A DNA stretch of 64,000 nucleotides from Nocardioides sp. LHD-245. Its GTDB lineage: Bacteria > Actinomycetota > Actinomycetes > Propionibacteriales > Nocardioidaceae. Below are positions 31,803 to 39,064 of this stretch, in pieces. Numbering within the stretch: position 1 is the stretch's first letter; the number at the start of each line of letters is the position of its first letter. Under the pieces are notes generated by a model. It made no database searches and was not told the origin of the DNA. It saw only the letters and a list, made by a program, of their open reading frames with translations. The stretch is taken from assembly GCF_030929495.1 (NCBI RefSeq), contig NZ_JAVFWN010000007.1, forward strand, positions 186,001 to 250,000, in the 5' to 3' direction. Both the position numbers and the translations under genes were made by a program.

Positions 31803-32965
31803 GCGGCCTGCTCCGCCCCGGCGCGCACCGGGCCACCGGCGTCGCCGACGACACGGCCGTCCTGGCCGCCCTGCTCCGCGTGGAGGCGGCCTGGGCACGC
31901 GCGCTCGTCGCCGCCGGGGTCGCCACCGACGCCGAGGCCGCGAGGGTCGCCGACGCCGCGGCCGGGCTCGACGTGGACCTGCCGGCACTGGCCGTCGCGG
32001 CCGAGGCGGCCGGCAGCCCCGTCGTACCCCTGGTGGCGCTGCTGCGCGACGCGGCCGGCGAGGCGGCGGGCGCCGTACACCACGGCCTGACCAGCCAGGA
32101 CGTCCTCGACACCGCGCTCGTCCTGCTCGCCCGCGACGCCGTCGCGCGGGTGCGCGCCGACCTGGTGGCCACCGGCGACGCCCTCGCGGTCCTCGCCCGG
32201 ACCCACCGCGACGATGTCGCCGTCGCGCGGACCCTGACCCAGTGGGCCGTCCCGACCACCTTCGGCCTGCGCGCCGCCCAGTGGCTGGCGGGGGTGGGCG
32301 AGGCCACCGCCCGGTTGGACGGTCTCGACCTCCCGGTCCAGTACGGCGGCGCCGCGGGCACCCGTGCCCTGCTCGCGGATCTCGCCGGACCGGGTGCCGC
32401 CGCGGCGCCGGCCGCCCTGGCCGCCGCGCTCGGCCTCGGCGAGAGCGACCTGCCCTGGCACACCCGCCGCGGCGTGGTCACCGCGATCGGCGACGCGCTC
32501 ACCACGGTCACCGACGCCCTGGGGGTCGTCGCCGCGGACGTGCTGCTGCTCGGCCGTCCCGAGATCGCCGAGGTGCACGAGGGCGCGGTCGCGGGGCGCG
32601 GCGGCTCCTCGACGATGCCGCACAAGCAGAACCCGGTCCTCGCCGTCCTCGTCCAGGCGGCCGCACGGCAGGCGCCGGGTCTCGCCGCCCAGCTCCACCT
32701 GGCTGCCGCGGGTGCCGTCGACGAGCGCCCGGACGGCGCCTGGCACGCCGAATGGCCCGTCCTGGCGCTGCTCCTGGAGCTCGCCACCACCGCGGCCGGC
32801 CAGGCGGCCGAGCTGGTCGCCGGCCTGCAGGTCGACACCGCCGCGATGGCGGTGCGCGTCGATGCGGCCACGGCGAGGGGCCTGCTGGACGGCCGCGGCC
32901 ACACCGGCGACGCCGGCCGGCTCGTCGACCTCGCGATCACCCGCTGGGCGCGGATCCGTGGCTGA
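31799..32965 (+). CDS. pcaB: 3-carboxy-cis,cis-muconate cycloisomerase
   Basis: 388 residues of the fumarase/aspartase superfamily. The signature loop GGSSTMPHKQNPV is intact near residue 265, and GAVHHGLTSQDVLDT matches the second conserved region. It closes 3-carboxymuconate to 4-carboxymuconolactone, the second step after ring cleavage. The start GTG 31799 overlaps pcaG. The gene is somewhat shorter than the roughly 450-residue proteobacterial enzymes but in line with actinobacterial ones. pcaD starts 8 bases before its stop. Confidence 0.93.
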   Translation: MSGLLRPGAHRATGVADDTAVLAALLRVEAAWARALVAAGVATDAEAARVADAAAGLDVDLPALAVAAEAAGSPVVPLVALLRDAAGEAAGAVHHGLTSQDVLDTALVLLARDAVARVRADLVATGDALAVLARTHRDDVAVARTLTQWAVPTTFGLRAAQWLAGVGEATARLDGLDLPVQYGGAAGTRALLADLAGPGAAAAPAALAAALGLGESDLPWHTRRGVVTAIGDALTTVTDALGVVAADVLLLGRPEIAEVHEGAVAGRGGSSTMPHKQNPVLAVLVQAAARQAPGLAAQLHLAAAGAVDERPDGAWHAEWPVLALLLELATTAAGQAAELVAGLQVDTAAMAVRVDAATARGLLDGRGHTGDAGRLVDLAITRWARIRG

Positions 32966-33710
32966 GCTGACCCTGACCCGGCTGTCCGGCGGCACGGAGG
33001 CCGGTGGTGTCCTCGTGGTCGGCCCGTCCCTCGGCACCGGCGTCGCCGACCTGTGGCGTCGCTGCGCCGCGCTGCTCCCGCCGTCCTGGCAGGTCGTCGG
33101 CTGGGACCTCCCCGGCCACGGCGCCGCAGCGCCCACCACCACGGCGTTCACGGTCGACGACCTCGCCGCCGCGGTCCGCGAGCGCGCGGGGGCGACAGCG
33201 GCCGGTCGGCCACTCGCCTACGCCGGCGTCTCCCTCGGGGGCGCGGTCGGCTTCACGATCGCCGCCGATCCGGGCCCGTTCGGCGCGGTCGTCACCCTCG
33301 CCTCCGCTCCCCGGATCGGTACGCCGAAGGGCTGGCACGAGCGGGCGGCGTACGTCCGCAGGGCCGGCACCGCCGCGCTGGTCGAGGGTTCCGCGGCCCG
33401 CTGGTTCGCACCCGGCTTCCTCGACCGCGACCCCGCCACCGGCAGCGGACTGCTCCTCGCGCTGCGGGACGTCGACGACGAGTCCTACGCGCTGGCCTGC
33501 GAGGCCCTGGCCGGGTACGACGTGCGCGACCGCATCGCCGTGCGGGACGCGACCGGCGTGCCACTGCTGGTCGCCGGGGGCGCCGCGGACGTCGTCGTCA
33601 CCGCCGACCAGGTCGACGTCGTGCTGCCGGGCGTCGCCCACCTGCCGCCCGCCGAGGACCCCGCCGCCACCGCCGACCTGATCACCCGTTTCCTGGAGGC
33701 CTCCCGATGA
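32958..33710 (+). CDS. pcaD: 3-oxoadipate enol-lactonase
   Basis: 250 residues, an alpha/beta-hydrolase. The nucleophile elbow GVSLGG holds the catalytic serine (about residue 93), VLPGVAHLPPAEDP near the C-terminus contains the catalytic histidine, and ASAPRIGTPKGWHERA is a PcaD-type cap region. It hydrolyses 3-oxoadipate enol-lactone to 3-oxoadipate. In some actinobacteria it is fused to PcaC (PcaL); here the two are separate and overlap by 4 bases. The start is GTG 32958. Confidence 0.88.
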   Translation: MAELTLTRLSGGTEAGGVLVVGPSLGTGVADLWRRCAALLPPSWQVVGWDLPGHGAAAPTTTAFTVDDLAAAVRERAGATAAGRPLAYAGVSLGGAVGFTIAADPGPFGAVVTLASAPRIGTPKGWHERAAYVRRAGTAALVEGSAARWFAPGFLDRDPATGSGLLLALRDVDDESYALACEALAGYDVRDRIAVRDATGVPLLVAGGAADVVVTADQVDVVLPGVAHLPPAEDPAATADLITRFLEASR

Positions 33711-34087
33711 CCTACGACGACCCCTTCGACGCGGGGATGGAGGTCCGGCGCGAGGTGCTCGGCGACGCGCACGTCGACCGGGCCGAGGCCGCGAAGACCC
33801 CGTTCACGCACGACTTCCAGGAGCTGATCACCCGCTACGCGTGGGGCGGCGTCTGGACCCGGCCGGGCCTGGACCGCCGGTCCCGCTCGGTCGCGGTGCT
33901 CACCGCCCTCATCGCGCTCGGGCACTGGGAGGAGCTCGCGATGCACGTGCGTGCCGCTCGCACCAACGGGCTGAGCGAGGACGAGATCGGCGAGGTGATC
34001 CTGCAGGCCGCGATCTACTGCGGCGTCCCCGCCGCCAACCACGCCTTCGCCGTCGCGAAGAGCGTCCTCGAGGAGCTGGATCCATGA
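33707..34087 (+). CDS. pcaC: 4-carboxymuconolactone decarboxylase
   Basis: 126 residues, the standard CMD family size. The conserved core YAWGGVWTRPGLDRRSRSVAVL, then ALGHWEELAMHVRAARTNGLSEDEI, and finally AIYCGVPAANHAF is intact. The cysteine and histidines of this core are the expected catalytic region. It decarboxylates 4-carboxymuconolactone to 3-oxoadipate enol-lactone, the substrate of pcaD. ATG 33707 overlaps the pcaD stop, and its own stop overlaps the pobA start. Confidence 0.93.
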   Translation: MTYDDPFDAGMEVRREVLGDAHVDRAEAAKTPFTHDFQELITRYAWGGVWTRPGLDRRSRSVAVLTALIALGHWEELAMHVRAARTNGLSEDEIGEVILQAAIYCGVPAANHAFAVAKSVLEELDP

Positions 34088-35265
34088 GTCCCACGACGAC
34101 GACCACCGAGGTCGCCATCGTCGGCGCCGGGCCCGCGGGCCTGATGCTCGCCCACCTGCTGCAGCGGGCCGGGATCGACTCGATCGCGATCGACATCCGC
34201 GACCGGGCGGCGATCGAGAGCACCCACCGGGCCGGCATCCTGGAGCAGGACAGTGTCCGGCTGTTGGTCGAGTCCGGTGTCTCCGAGCGGGTGTTGCGCG
34301 ACGGCTACCGGCACGCGGGCATCGACCTCGCGTTCGGCGGCGGCGGGCACCGGATCGACTTCGAGGCGCTCGTCGGCGCGTCGGTCCAGCTGTACCCGCA
34401 GACCGACGTGTTCGTCGATCTCGCCGACGCCCGGGCGCGCGACGGCGGCGACGTGCGGTTCGGCGTGGGTGACGTCTCCGTCGCCGACCTGACCACCGAC
34501 CGGCCGCTGCTGCGGTTCACCGACGCCGACGGCGTACCGAACGAGGTCGGCGCGCGGATCCTCGTCGGTGCCGACGGGTCGCGCAGCATCTGCCGCCACG
34601 AGTTCCCCGAGGCGCGGCGGCGACAGTTCTTCCGCGAGTACCCCTTCGCCTGGTTCGGCATCCTCTGCGAGGCGCCCCCGAGCAGTGAGGAGCTGATCTA
34701 CAGCCACTCCGAGCGGGGCTTCGCGCTGATCAGCCAGCGCACCGAGAGCCTGCAGCGGATGTACTCCCAGTGCGACCCGGCCGAGGACGTCGCCGACTGG
34801 TCCGACGACCGGATCTGGGAGGAGCTGCAGGCCCGGGTCGGCGCCAACGGCTACGTGCTGAAGGAAGGGCCGATCACCTCCACGACGGTGCTGCCGTTCC
34901 GCAGCTTCGTCCAGGAGCCGATGCGGCACGGCAACCTCGTCCTCGCCGGCGACGCCGCGCACACCGTCCCGCCGACCGGGGCGAAGGGCCTCAATCTCGC
35001 GCTGGCCGACGTGCGCGTGCTCGCCGAGGAGCTCGAGCTCCACCTGGCGGGCGACGACGGCGCCCTCGACCGTTACGCCGAGCGGGCCCTGCGGCGGGTC
35101 TGGAGGGCCCAGCACTTCTCCTACTGGATGACCACGATGCTGCACCGCCTGCCCGACGCGAGCGACTTCGACGTACGCCGCCAGGTCGGGGAGCTGACCT
35201 CGATCGTGTCCTCGACCGCCGGGTCGACCTACCTCGCCGAGGGCTACACCGGCTGGCCCTCCTGA
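34084..35265 (+). CDS. pobA: 4-hydroxybenzoate 3-monooxygenase
   Basis: 393 residues, the length of PobA. The FAD-binding fingerprint is VAIVGAGPAGLMLAHLL; the middle has VGADGSRS (the DG motif), and the second FAD motif is NLVLAGDAAHTVPPTGAKGLN. Substrate-binding tyrosines expected around 201 and 385 of the family are plausibly conserved. It hydroxylates 4-hydroxybenzoate to protocatechuate, feeding the upstream dioxygenase. ATG 34084 overlaps the pcaC stop, so the enzyme that opens the pathway is the last gene of the operon. A long palindrome follows the stop. Confidence 0.94.
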   Translation: MSPTTTTTEVAIVGAGPAGLMLAHLLQRAGIDSIAIDIRDRAAIESTHRAGILEQDSVRLLVESGVSERVLRDGYRHAGIDLAFGGGGHRIDFEALVGASVQLYPQTDVFVDLADARARDGGDVRFGVGDVSVADLTTDRPLLRFTDADGVPNEVGARILVGADGSRSICRHEFPEARRRQFFREYPFAWFGILCEAPPSSEELIYSHSERGFALISQRTESLQRMYSQCDPAEDVADWSDDRIWEELQARVGANGYVLKEGPITSTTVLPFRSFVQEPMRHGNLVLAGDAAHTVPPTGAKGLNLALADVRVLAEELELHLAGDDGALDRYAERALRRVWRAQHFSYWMTTMLHRLPDASDFDVRRQVGELTSIVSSTAGSTYLAEGYTGWPS

Positions 35266-35292
35266 GGCTGCTCCCCGTCCGCCGGCCAGGGC

Positions 35293-35353
35293 GTCGTACC
35301 CGGCATTCGGGTCGCGGATCCGGCGGATCGGGAGCCCGGATGCCGGGTACGAC
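35293..35353. terminator. Long hyphenated palindrome between convergent pobA and mmpL genes
   Basis: Arms of 19 bases (35293-35311 and 35335-35353) differ at a single position and surround a 23-base loop. It lies in the 163-base gap between pobA and the convergent MMPL gene and would act on both strands. Same design as the elements at 12928 and 38375. Confidence 0.6.
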
Positions 35354-35428
35354 GAGAGCCCGGGTCAGCGCCCGAGGAGGCGGCGCAGAAGGCGGTCATG
35401 GTGTTTCCTCTCGGTTCGTCGGGGCGGA

Positions 35429-37585
35429 TCAGTCGTGGGCGAAGGTGATGGTGGGCAGGATCCGGCGCAGCCAGGTGGGCGTGGCCCAGGCGGCGCGGCC
35501 GGAGAGCCGGAGCAGGACGGGCAGCAGGACCAGGCGGATCAGGAAGGCGTCGAGCAGGACCGCGATGCCGAGGATCACGCCCATCTCCTTGGGTGGCAGC
35601 GGCCCGGACAGGGCGAAGGTGAAGAAGACCGCGACCATCACGCCGCCGGCCGCGAAGATCACCCGGCCGGAGTGGGCGACCGCCCCGACCATGGCCTCGC
35701 GGGGGTCGCCCGACTTCTCCCAGTGCTCCTTGGCCGAGGCGAGCAGGAACACGGTGTAGTCCATCGCGATCGCGAAGATCATCGCGAAGAAGAACACCGG
35801 GGCCCAGGCGTCGAGGAAGCCCTGGTGCTCGAAGCCGAGCAGGCCCGAGCCGTGGCCGTCTTGGAACAGCAGTCGCGCGACGCCGAACGCCGCGGCGGTG
35901 GACAGCAGGCTGGCCAGGGTGCCGAGCAGCGAGATCAGCGGTGCCTGCAGGGCGACGAGCAGGAGCAGGAAGCCGAGCAGCAGTACGACACCGATCACCA
36001 GCGGGGTGGAGCGCTGCAGCTGGTCGGTCAGGTCGATGTTCTCGACCGCAGCACCGCCCACGAGGGCGGACGACGGCAGGTCGGTGCGCAGCCGGTCGAT
36101 CGTCCCCGGCAGGGCCGGGTCGGACGGGTCGACGGTCGGGACCGCCTGGATCATCGCGAGACCGCTGTCGTCGGCCGCGGGCATGGGCGGGAGGACGGCC
36201 TGGATGCCGGCGTCGTCGTCGAGCACGGCGGTCGCCGTACTCGCGTCCGCCTCGTCAACGACGACCTGCAGCATCCCCGGCGCACCGGGACCGAAGGCCT
36301 CCTTGACCTGGGCGTAGCCGACCCGCGCGCTGGCGTCGTCGGGCAGCACCTTGATCGACGGCATCCCGGTCTTCAGACCGACGATCGGGGCGGCGAGGAT
36401 CAACAGGACGACGGTCGCGCCCACGCCCCAGGCCACCGGACGGCGCCACAGGTGCGCGCCCCAGCGGGCGAAGGCGGGGGAGCGGTGCTCGCCGACCTCG
36501 ACCCAGGGCAGGGCGAACCGGTTGATCCGGTCGTCGAGCTTGAACAGCACCAGCGGCAGCAGGGTCAGCGTCGCGGCGAGTACGAAGACGACCGAGATCA
36601 TGATCCCGCCGGCCATCGAGCGGAACGACGGCGACGGCACCAGCAGCACCGCGGACAGGGAGACGAGCACGGTCGCGCCCGAGAGCAGGACCGCCTTCCC
36701 GGCGGTGTCCATCGTCTCGGCGACGGCCTGCTGGACGGAGCCGTGCCGGCCCATCCGGGCCGCGCGGTAGCGGACCACGAGGAAGAGCGCGTAGTCGATA
36801 CCCAGCGCCAGGGCGAACATCATCGCGAAGTTCATCGCCCAGATCGAGACGGGCACCAGCTCGTTGATCAGCACCAGCGAGCCGGCCGAGGCGACCAGCC
36901 CCGCGAGGGTGAGCAGCAGCGGCAGGCCGGCGGCGACGAGCGCACCGAAGGCCAGCACCAGGATCGCCAGCGTCACCGGCCAGGAGACCATCTCCGAGGT
37001 CAGCATCGCCTCGAGGTTGGCCTCGTTGAAGTCCGACCAGAGCAGGGACGAGCCGGTCGGGTTCACCTGGACCGTGTCGGTCGACAGGTGCTGCAGCTCC
37101 TCCTTGAGGTCGGTCGCGACCCGGACCATCTCGTTGGTGTCCGCGCCCGCGCCGCCCAGCACGACCGCGGTGCGACCGTCGGGGGAGAGGCTGGCGCCGG
37201 GCATCGGCGCGATCACCTCGGCGATCCGCGGCTCGTCCTCGAGCACCTGGGTCACCTCGGCGAGCACCTGCGCGCGGTCGCCCCGGTCCAGCGGCCCGTC
37301 GGTGCTGTGCACGACGACCTGGATCGCGTGACTGGCGTTGCCGCCGAAGTGCTCCTGCGCGAGGTCACGCACGGCCACGGACTCCGAGCCGTTCGCCTGC
37401 CAGCCCGCGCCGGACAGGTTCTTCTCGACCGCCGGCGCGAAGATGCCGAGCCCGATCACGAGCGCGACCCACGCGATGCCCACGGTGCGGCGGTGCTCGG
37501 TCACCCAGATGCCGAGGCGGCCGAGCGGCCCTGGACGCCAGGCGGGTGAGGCCGCCTCGGGTGCGGCCGGTGTCGTCTGCGCCAC
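35429..37585 (-). CDS. MMPL/RND-family membrane transporter
   Basis: 718 residues, typical of actinobacterial MmpL-like proteins. Two repeats of one membrane segment, an extracellular domain and five further segments are visible. The proton-relay motifs are FALALGIDYALFLVVRYR (first half) and FAIAMDYTVFLLASAKEH (second half). Such proteins export lipids, siderophores, metals or drugs using the proton gradient. GTG 37585 has AAAGGAGG at 7 bases. It is divergent from DUF302 and a CsoR-family repressor, with a C6G6 operator overlapping its -10 (GATAAT), so it is likely repressed by that metal- or persulfide-sensing protein. The substrate is unknown. Confidence 0.88.
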   Translation of the reverse strand: MAQTTPAAPEAASPAWRPGPLGRLGIWVTEHRRTVGIAWVALVIGLGIFAPAVEKNLSGAGWQANGSESVAVRDLAQEHFGGNASHAIQVVVHSTDGPLDRGDRAQVLAEVTQVLEDEPRIAEVIAPMPGASLSPDGRTAVVLGGAGADTNEMVRVATDLKEELQHLSTDTVQVNPTGSSLLWSDFNEANLEAMLTSEMVSWPVTLAILVLAFGALVAAGLPLLLTLAGLVASAGSLVLINELVPVSIWAMNFAMMFALALGIDYALFLVVRYRAARMGRHGSVQQAVAETMDTAGKAVLLSGATVLVSLSAVLLVPSPSFRSMAGGIMISVVFVLAATLTLLPLVLFKLDDRINRFALPWVEVGEHRSPAFARWGAHLWRRPVAWGVGATVVLLILAAPIVGLKTGMPSIKVLPDDASARVGYAQVKEAFGPGAPGMLQVVVDEADASTATAVLDDDAGIQAVLPPMPAADDSGLAMIQAVPTVDPSDPALPGTIDRLRTDLPSSALVGGAAVENIDLTDQLQRSTPLVIGVVLLLGFLLLLVALQAPLISLLGTLASLLSTAAAFGVARLLFQDGHGSGLLGFEHQGFLDAWAPVFFFAMIFAIAMDYTVFLLASAKEHWEKSGDPREAMVGAVAHSGRVIFAAGGVMVAVFFTFALSGPLPPKEMGVILGIAVLLDAFLIRLVLLPVLLRLSGRAAWATPTWLRRILPTITFAHD

Positions 37586-37604
37586 GGTGGCGCCTCCTTT
37601 CCAG

Positions 37605-37626
37605 ATTATCCCCCCGGGGGGTTATG
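37605..37626. promoter_or_regulatory. CsoR-type operator overlapping the mmpL promoter
   Basis: TTATCCCCCCGGGGGGTTAT-like dyad: six C followed by six G, with TTAT/GTTA flanks. On the minus strand it contains GATAAT, a plausible -10 for the MMPL gene. G-rich inverted repeats of this kind are the known targets of CsoR-family repressors. Confidence 0.65.
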
Positions 37627-37641
37627 CTGAAGACCGTAGCA

Positions 37642-37661
37642 GATCCCCCAGGGGGGATAAC
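37642..37661. promoter_or_regulatory. Second CsoR-type operator overlapping the DUF302-csoR promoter
   Basis: GATCCCCCAGGGGGGATAAC, an imperfect version of the first dyad, 16 bases from it. It contains GATAAC, a plausible -10 for the plus-strand DUF302 gene. One repressor would thus control both divergent units and its own synthesis. Confidence 0.65.
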
Positions 37662-37681
37662 GAATCGACAAGGAGAGCCCG

Positions 37682-38110
37682 ATGGACACGACCGACTTCA
37701 CGCTGAGCACCACCCTCGCGGCGTCGTACGACGACACGGTGGCGCGGATCCGCGACCTGCTCGGTGACGCCGGGTTCGGCGTACTCACCGAGATCGACAT
37801 CCGGGCCACGCTCCGGGCCAGGCTGGGGGTGGAGGTGCCGGCGCAGCTGATCCTGGGCGCCTGCCGGCCCCAGCTCGCGCACCGCGCCCTGGAGGTCGAG
37901 CCGCGCGTCGCCGCGCTGATGCCGTGCAATGTGGTGGTCGCGGACGCGGGGGAGGGCCGCACCCGCGTCGACGTGATGGATCCCGGGCTGCTGGCGTCCC
38001 TGGTGCCCGATCCCGAGCTGGCCGAGGTGGCCGCGGACGCCCGCGCCCGCCTGACCGGGATGATGGAGGCCCTGACCGCGCCGACCGGAGAGACGGGAGC
38101 GACCGCATGA
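37682..38110 (+). CDS. DUF302 family protein
   Basis: 142 residues. The family hallmark is visible as a duplicated-strand domain (about 10-125) with FGVLTEIDIRATLRARLGVE, LILGACRPQLAHRALE and ALMPCNVVV. DUF302 proteins are small soluble proteins of unknown function, often next to sulfur or metal genes. The two cysteines (GACRP and MPCNV) are conserved in the family and might bind a metal or thiol. ATG 37682 has AAGGAG 6 bases upstream. It overlaps the CsoR-family gene by 4 bases and shares its operator. Confidence 0.85.
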   Translation: MDTTDFTLSTTLAASYDDTVARIRDLLGDAGFGVLTEIDIRATLRARLGVEVPAQLILGACRPQLAHRALEVEPRVAALMPCNVVVADAGEGRTRVDVMDPGLLASLVPDPELAEVAADARARLTGMMEALTAPTGETGATA

Positions 38111-38367
38111 AGCTGGAGCCTGAGGAGATCAAGGCGATCATCACCCGCCTCAAGCGGGCCAACGGTCACCTCGCGTCGGTGATCCGGATGCTCGAGGACG
38201 GCGCCGAGTGCGAGGACGCCCTGATGCAGCTCGCGGCCGTCAACAAGGCCGTCGGCCGGGGCGGCTACGCGCTGGTCGCCGCCGGGCTGCAGAAGTGCCT
38301 CGTGGAAGGCGGTCCCGACAGCGTCGACGCCAAGAAGATGGAGAAGCTCTTCCTGGCGCTGGCCTGA
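38107..38367 (+). CDS. CsoR/CstR-family metal- or persulfide-sensing repressor
   Basis: 86 residues, the normal length for this all-helical family (DUF156). The N-terminal KRANGHLASVIRMLEDGAECEDAL and the second-helix AGLQKCL define it. The sensing cysteines are C35 and C64, but the histidine that CsoR uses four residues before the second cysteine is replaced by glycine (G60). Cys-x-Cys without the His fits a persulfide sensor of the CstR type, or a divergent metal sensor, rather than classic Cu(I)-CsoR. It is co-transcribed with DUF302 and lies beside two C6G6 dyads, so it probably represses both this operon and the MMPL gene. Confidence 0.83.
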   Translation: MKLEPEEIKAIITRLKRANGHLASVIRMLEDGAECEDALMQLAAVNKAVGRGGYALVAAGLQKCLVEGGPDSVDAKKMEKLFLALA

Positions 38368-38374
38368 GGTGGGT

Positions 38375-38439
38375 GCGGTTCACCTACCGAATTCGTCGTC
38401 GACCGGCCCGGATGACGACGAACTCGGTAGGTGAACCGC
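38375..38439. terminator. Long hyphenated palindrome between convergent csoR-family and hydrolase genes
   Basis: Arms of 26 bases (38375-38400 and 38414-38439) with one mismatch and a 13-base loop, exactly between two convergent genes and ending 4 bases before the hydrolase stop. It is the strongest of the three long palindromes and should fold as a very stable hairpin in either transcript. Confidence 0.65.
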
Positions 38440-38443
38440 TGCG

Positions 38444-39064
38444 TCAGGCCAGCACCTCGCGGACCCCCGCGGCGGCGTACGCGTTCCACAGCGGGACCCG
38501 CCGCAGCAGATAGTGCCCGACCGCGCCCATGTCGGTGAACTCGGCGTCGGCGACGTCGGCGGCCCGGGCGACGTAGGCGCGGGTGGCGCGCGACGAGGTG
38601 ATCCGGTCCAGGCGTCCGTGCGCGGCGCGCAGCACCTTGCCGGCGAGCGGGGCGACCGGGTCGCCGGGCGGCAGCCAGGGGGCGAGGGCGACCACGCCCC
38701 GCACGGACGGGTGATCGGCGACGGCGACGCCCGTGCGGGCGCCCATCGAGTGCCCGAGGACGGCGACCGGGAGGTCGTGGGTGCGGGCGATCTCGTCGAG
38801 GGCCCAGCGGGCGTCGGCCACGGGGGCGGGGATCTCGCCGCCGGCGGCGTTCCAGCCCTTGACCTGGTAGCGGAGCAGCAGGACGCCGACATCGTCGTGG
38901 GTCACGACCGCGGCGAGGTGCCGGGCCAGCGCCCGGCCGCGACGCCACGACAGGCTGCGCGCGTCGACCGGGTCGGTGCCGTGCTCGGCACCGCCGTGCA
39001 GCACCAGTGCGATCGCCCGGGCCCGATCGGGAACCCAGCTGTCCGTGAACGACGGAGTGGTCAT
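38444..39064 (-). CDS. Alpha/beta-hydrolase
   Basis: 206 residues. The N-terminal strand and oxyanion region read AIALVLHGGAEHG, the nucleophile elbow is GHSMGA (serine about residue 118), and the C-terminal TDMGAVGHYLLRR supplies the likely catalytic histidine. Alpha/beta-hydrolases of this size include dienelactone-hydrolase-like and lipase-like enzymes; the substrate cannot be told. ATG 39064 overlaps the stop of the upstream photolyase gene (ATGA), so the two are co-transcribed. Its 3' end sits against the long palindrome. Confidence 0.82.
   Translation of the reverse strand: MTTPSFTDSWVPDRARAIALVLHGGAEHGTDPVDARSLSWRRGRALARHLAAVVTHDDVGVLLLRYQVKGWNAAGGEIPAPVADARWALDEIARTHDLPVAVLGHSMGARTGVAVADHPSVRGVVALAPWLPPGDPVAPLAGKVLRAAHGRLDRITSSRATRAYVARAADVADAEFTDMGAVGHYLLRRVPLWNAYAAAGVREVLA

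Noticed and set aside
35435..37549. A 704-codon plus-strand open frame across the mmpL gene
   Set aside because: Translation is Glu/Gln/Arg/His-rich and repetitive, the usual antisense shadow of a membrane protein gene in GC-rich DNA.
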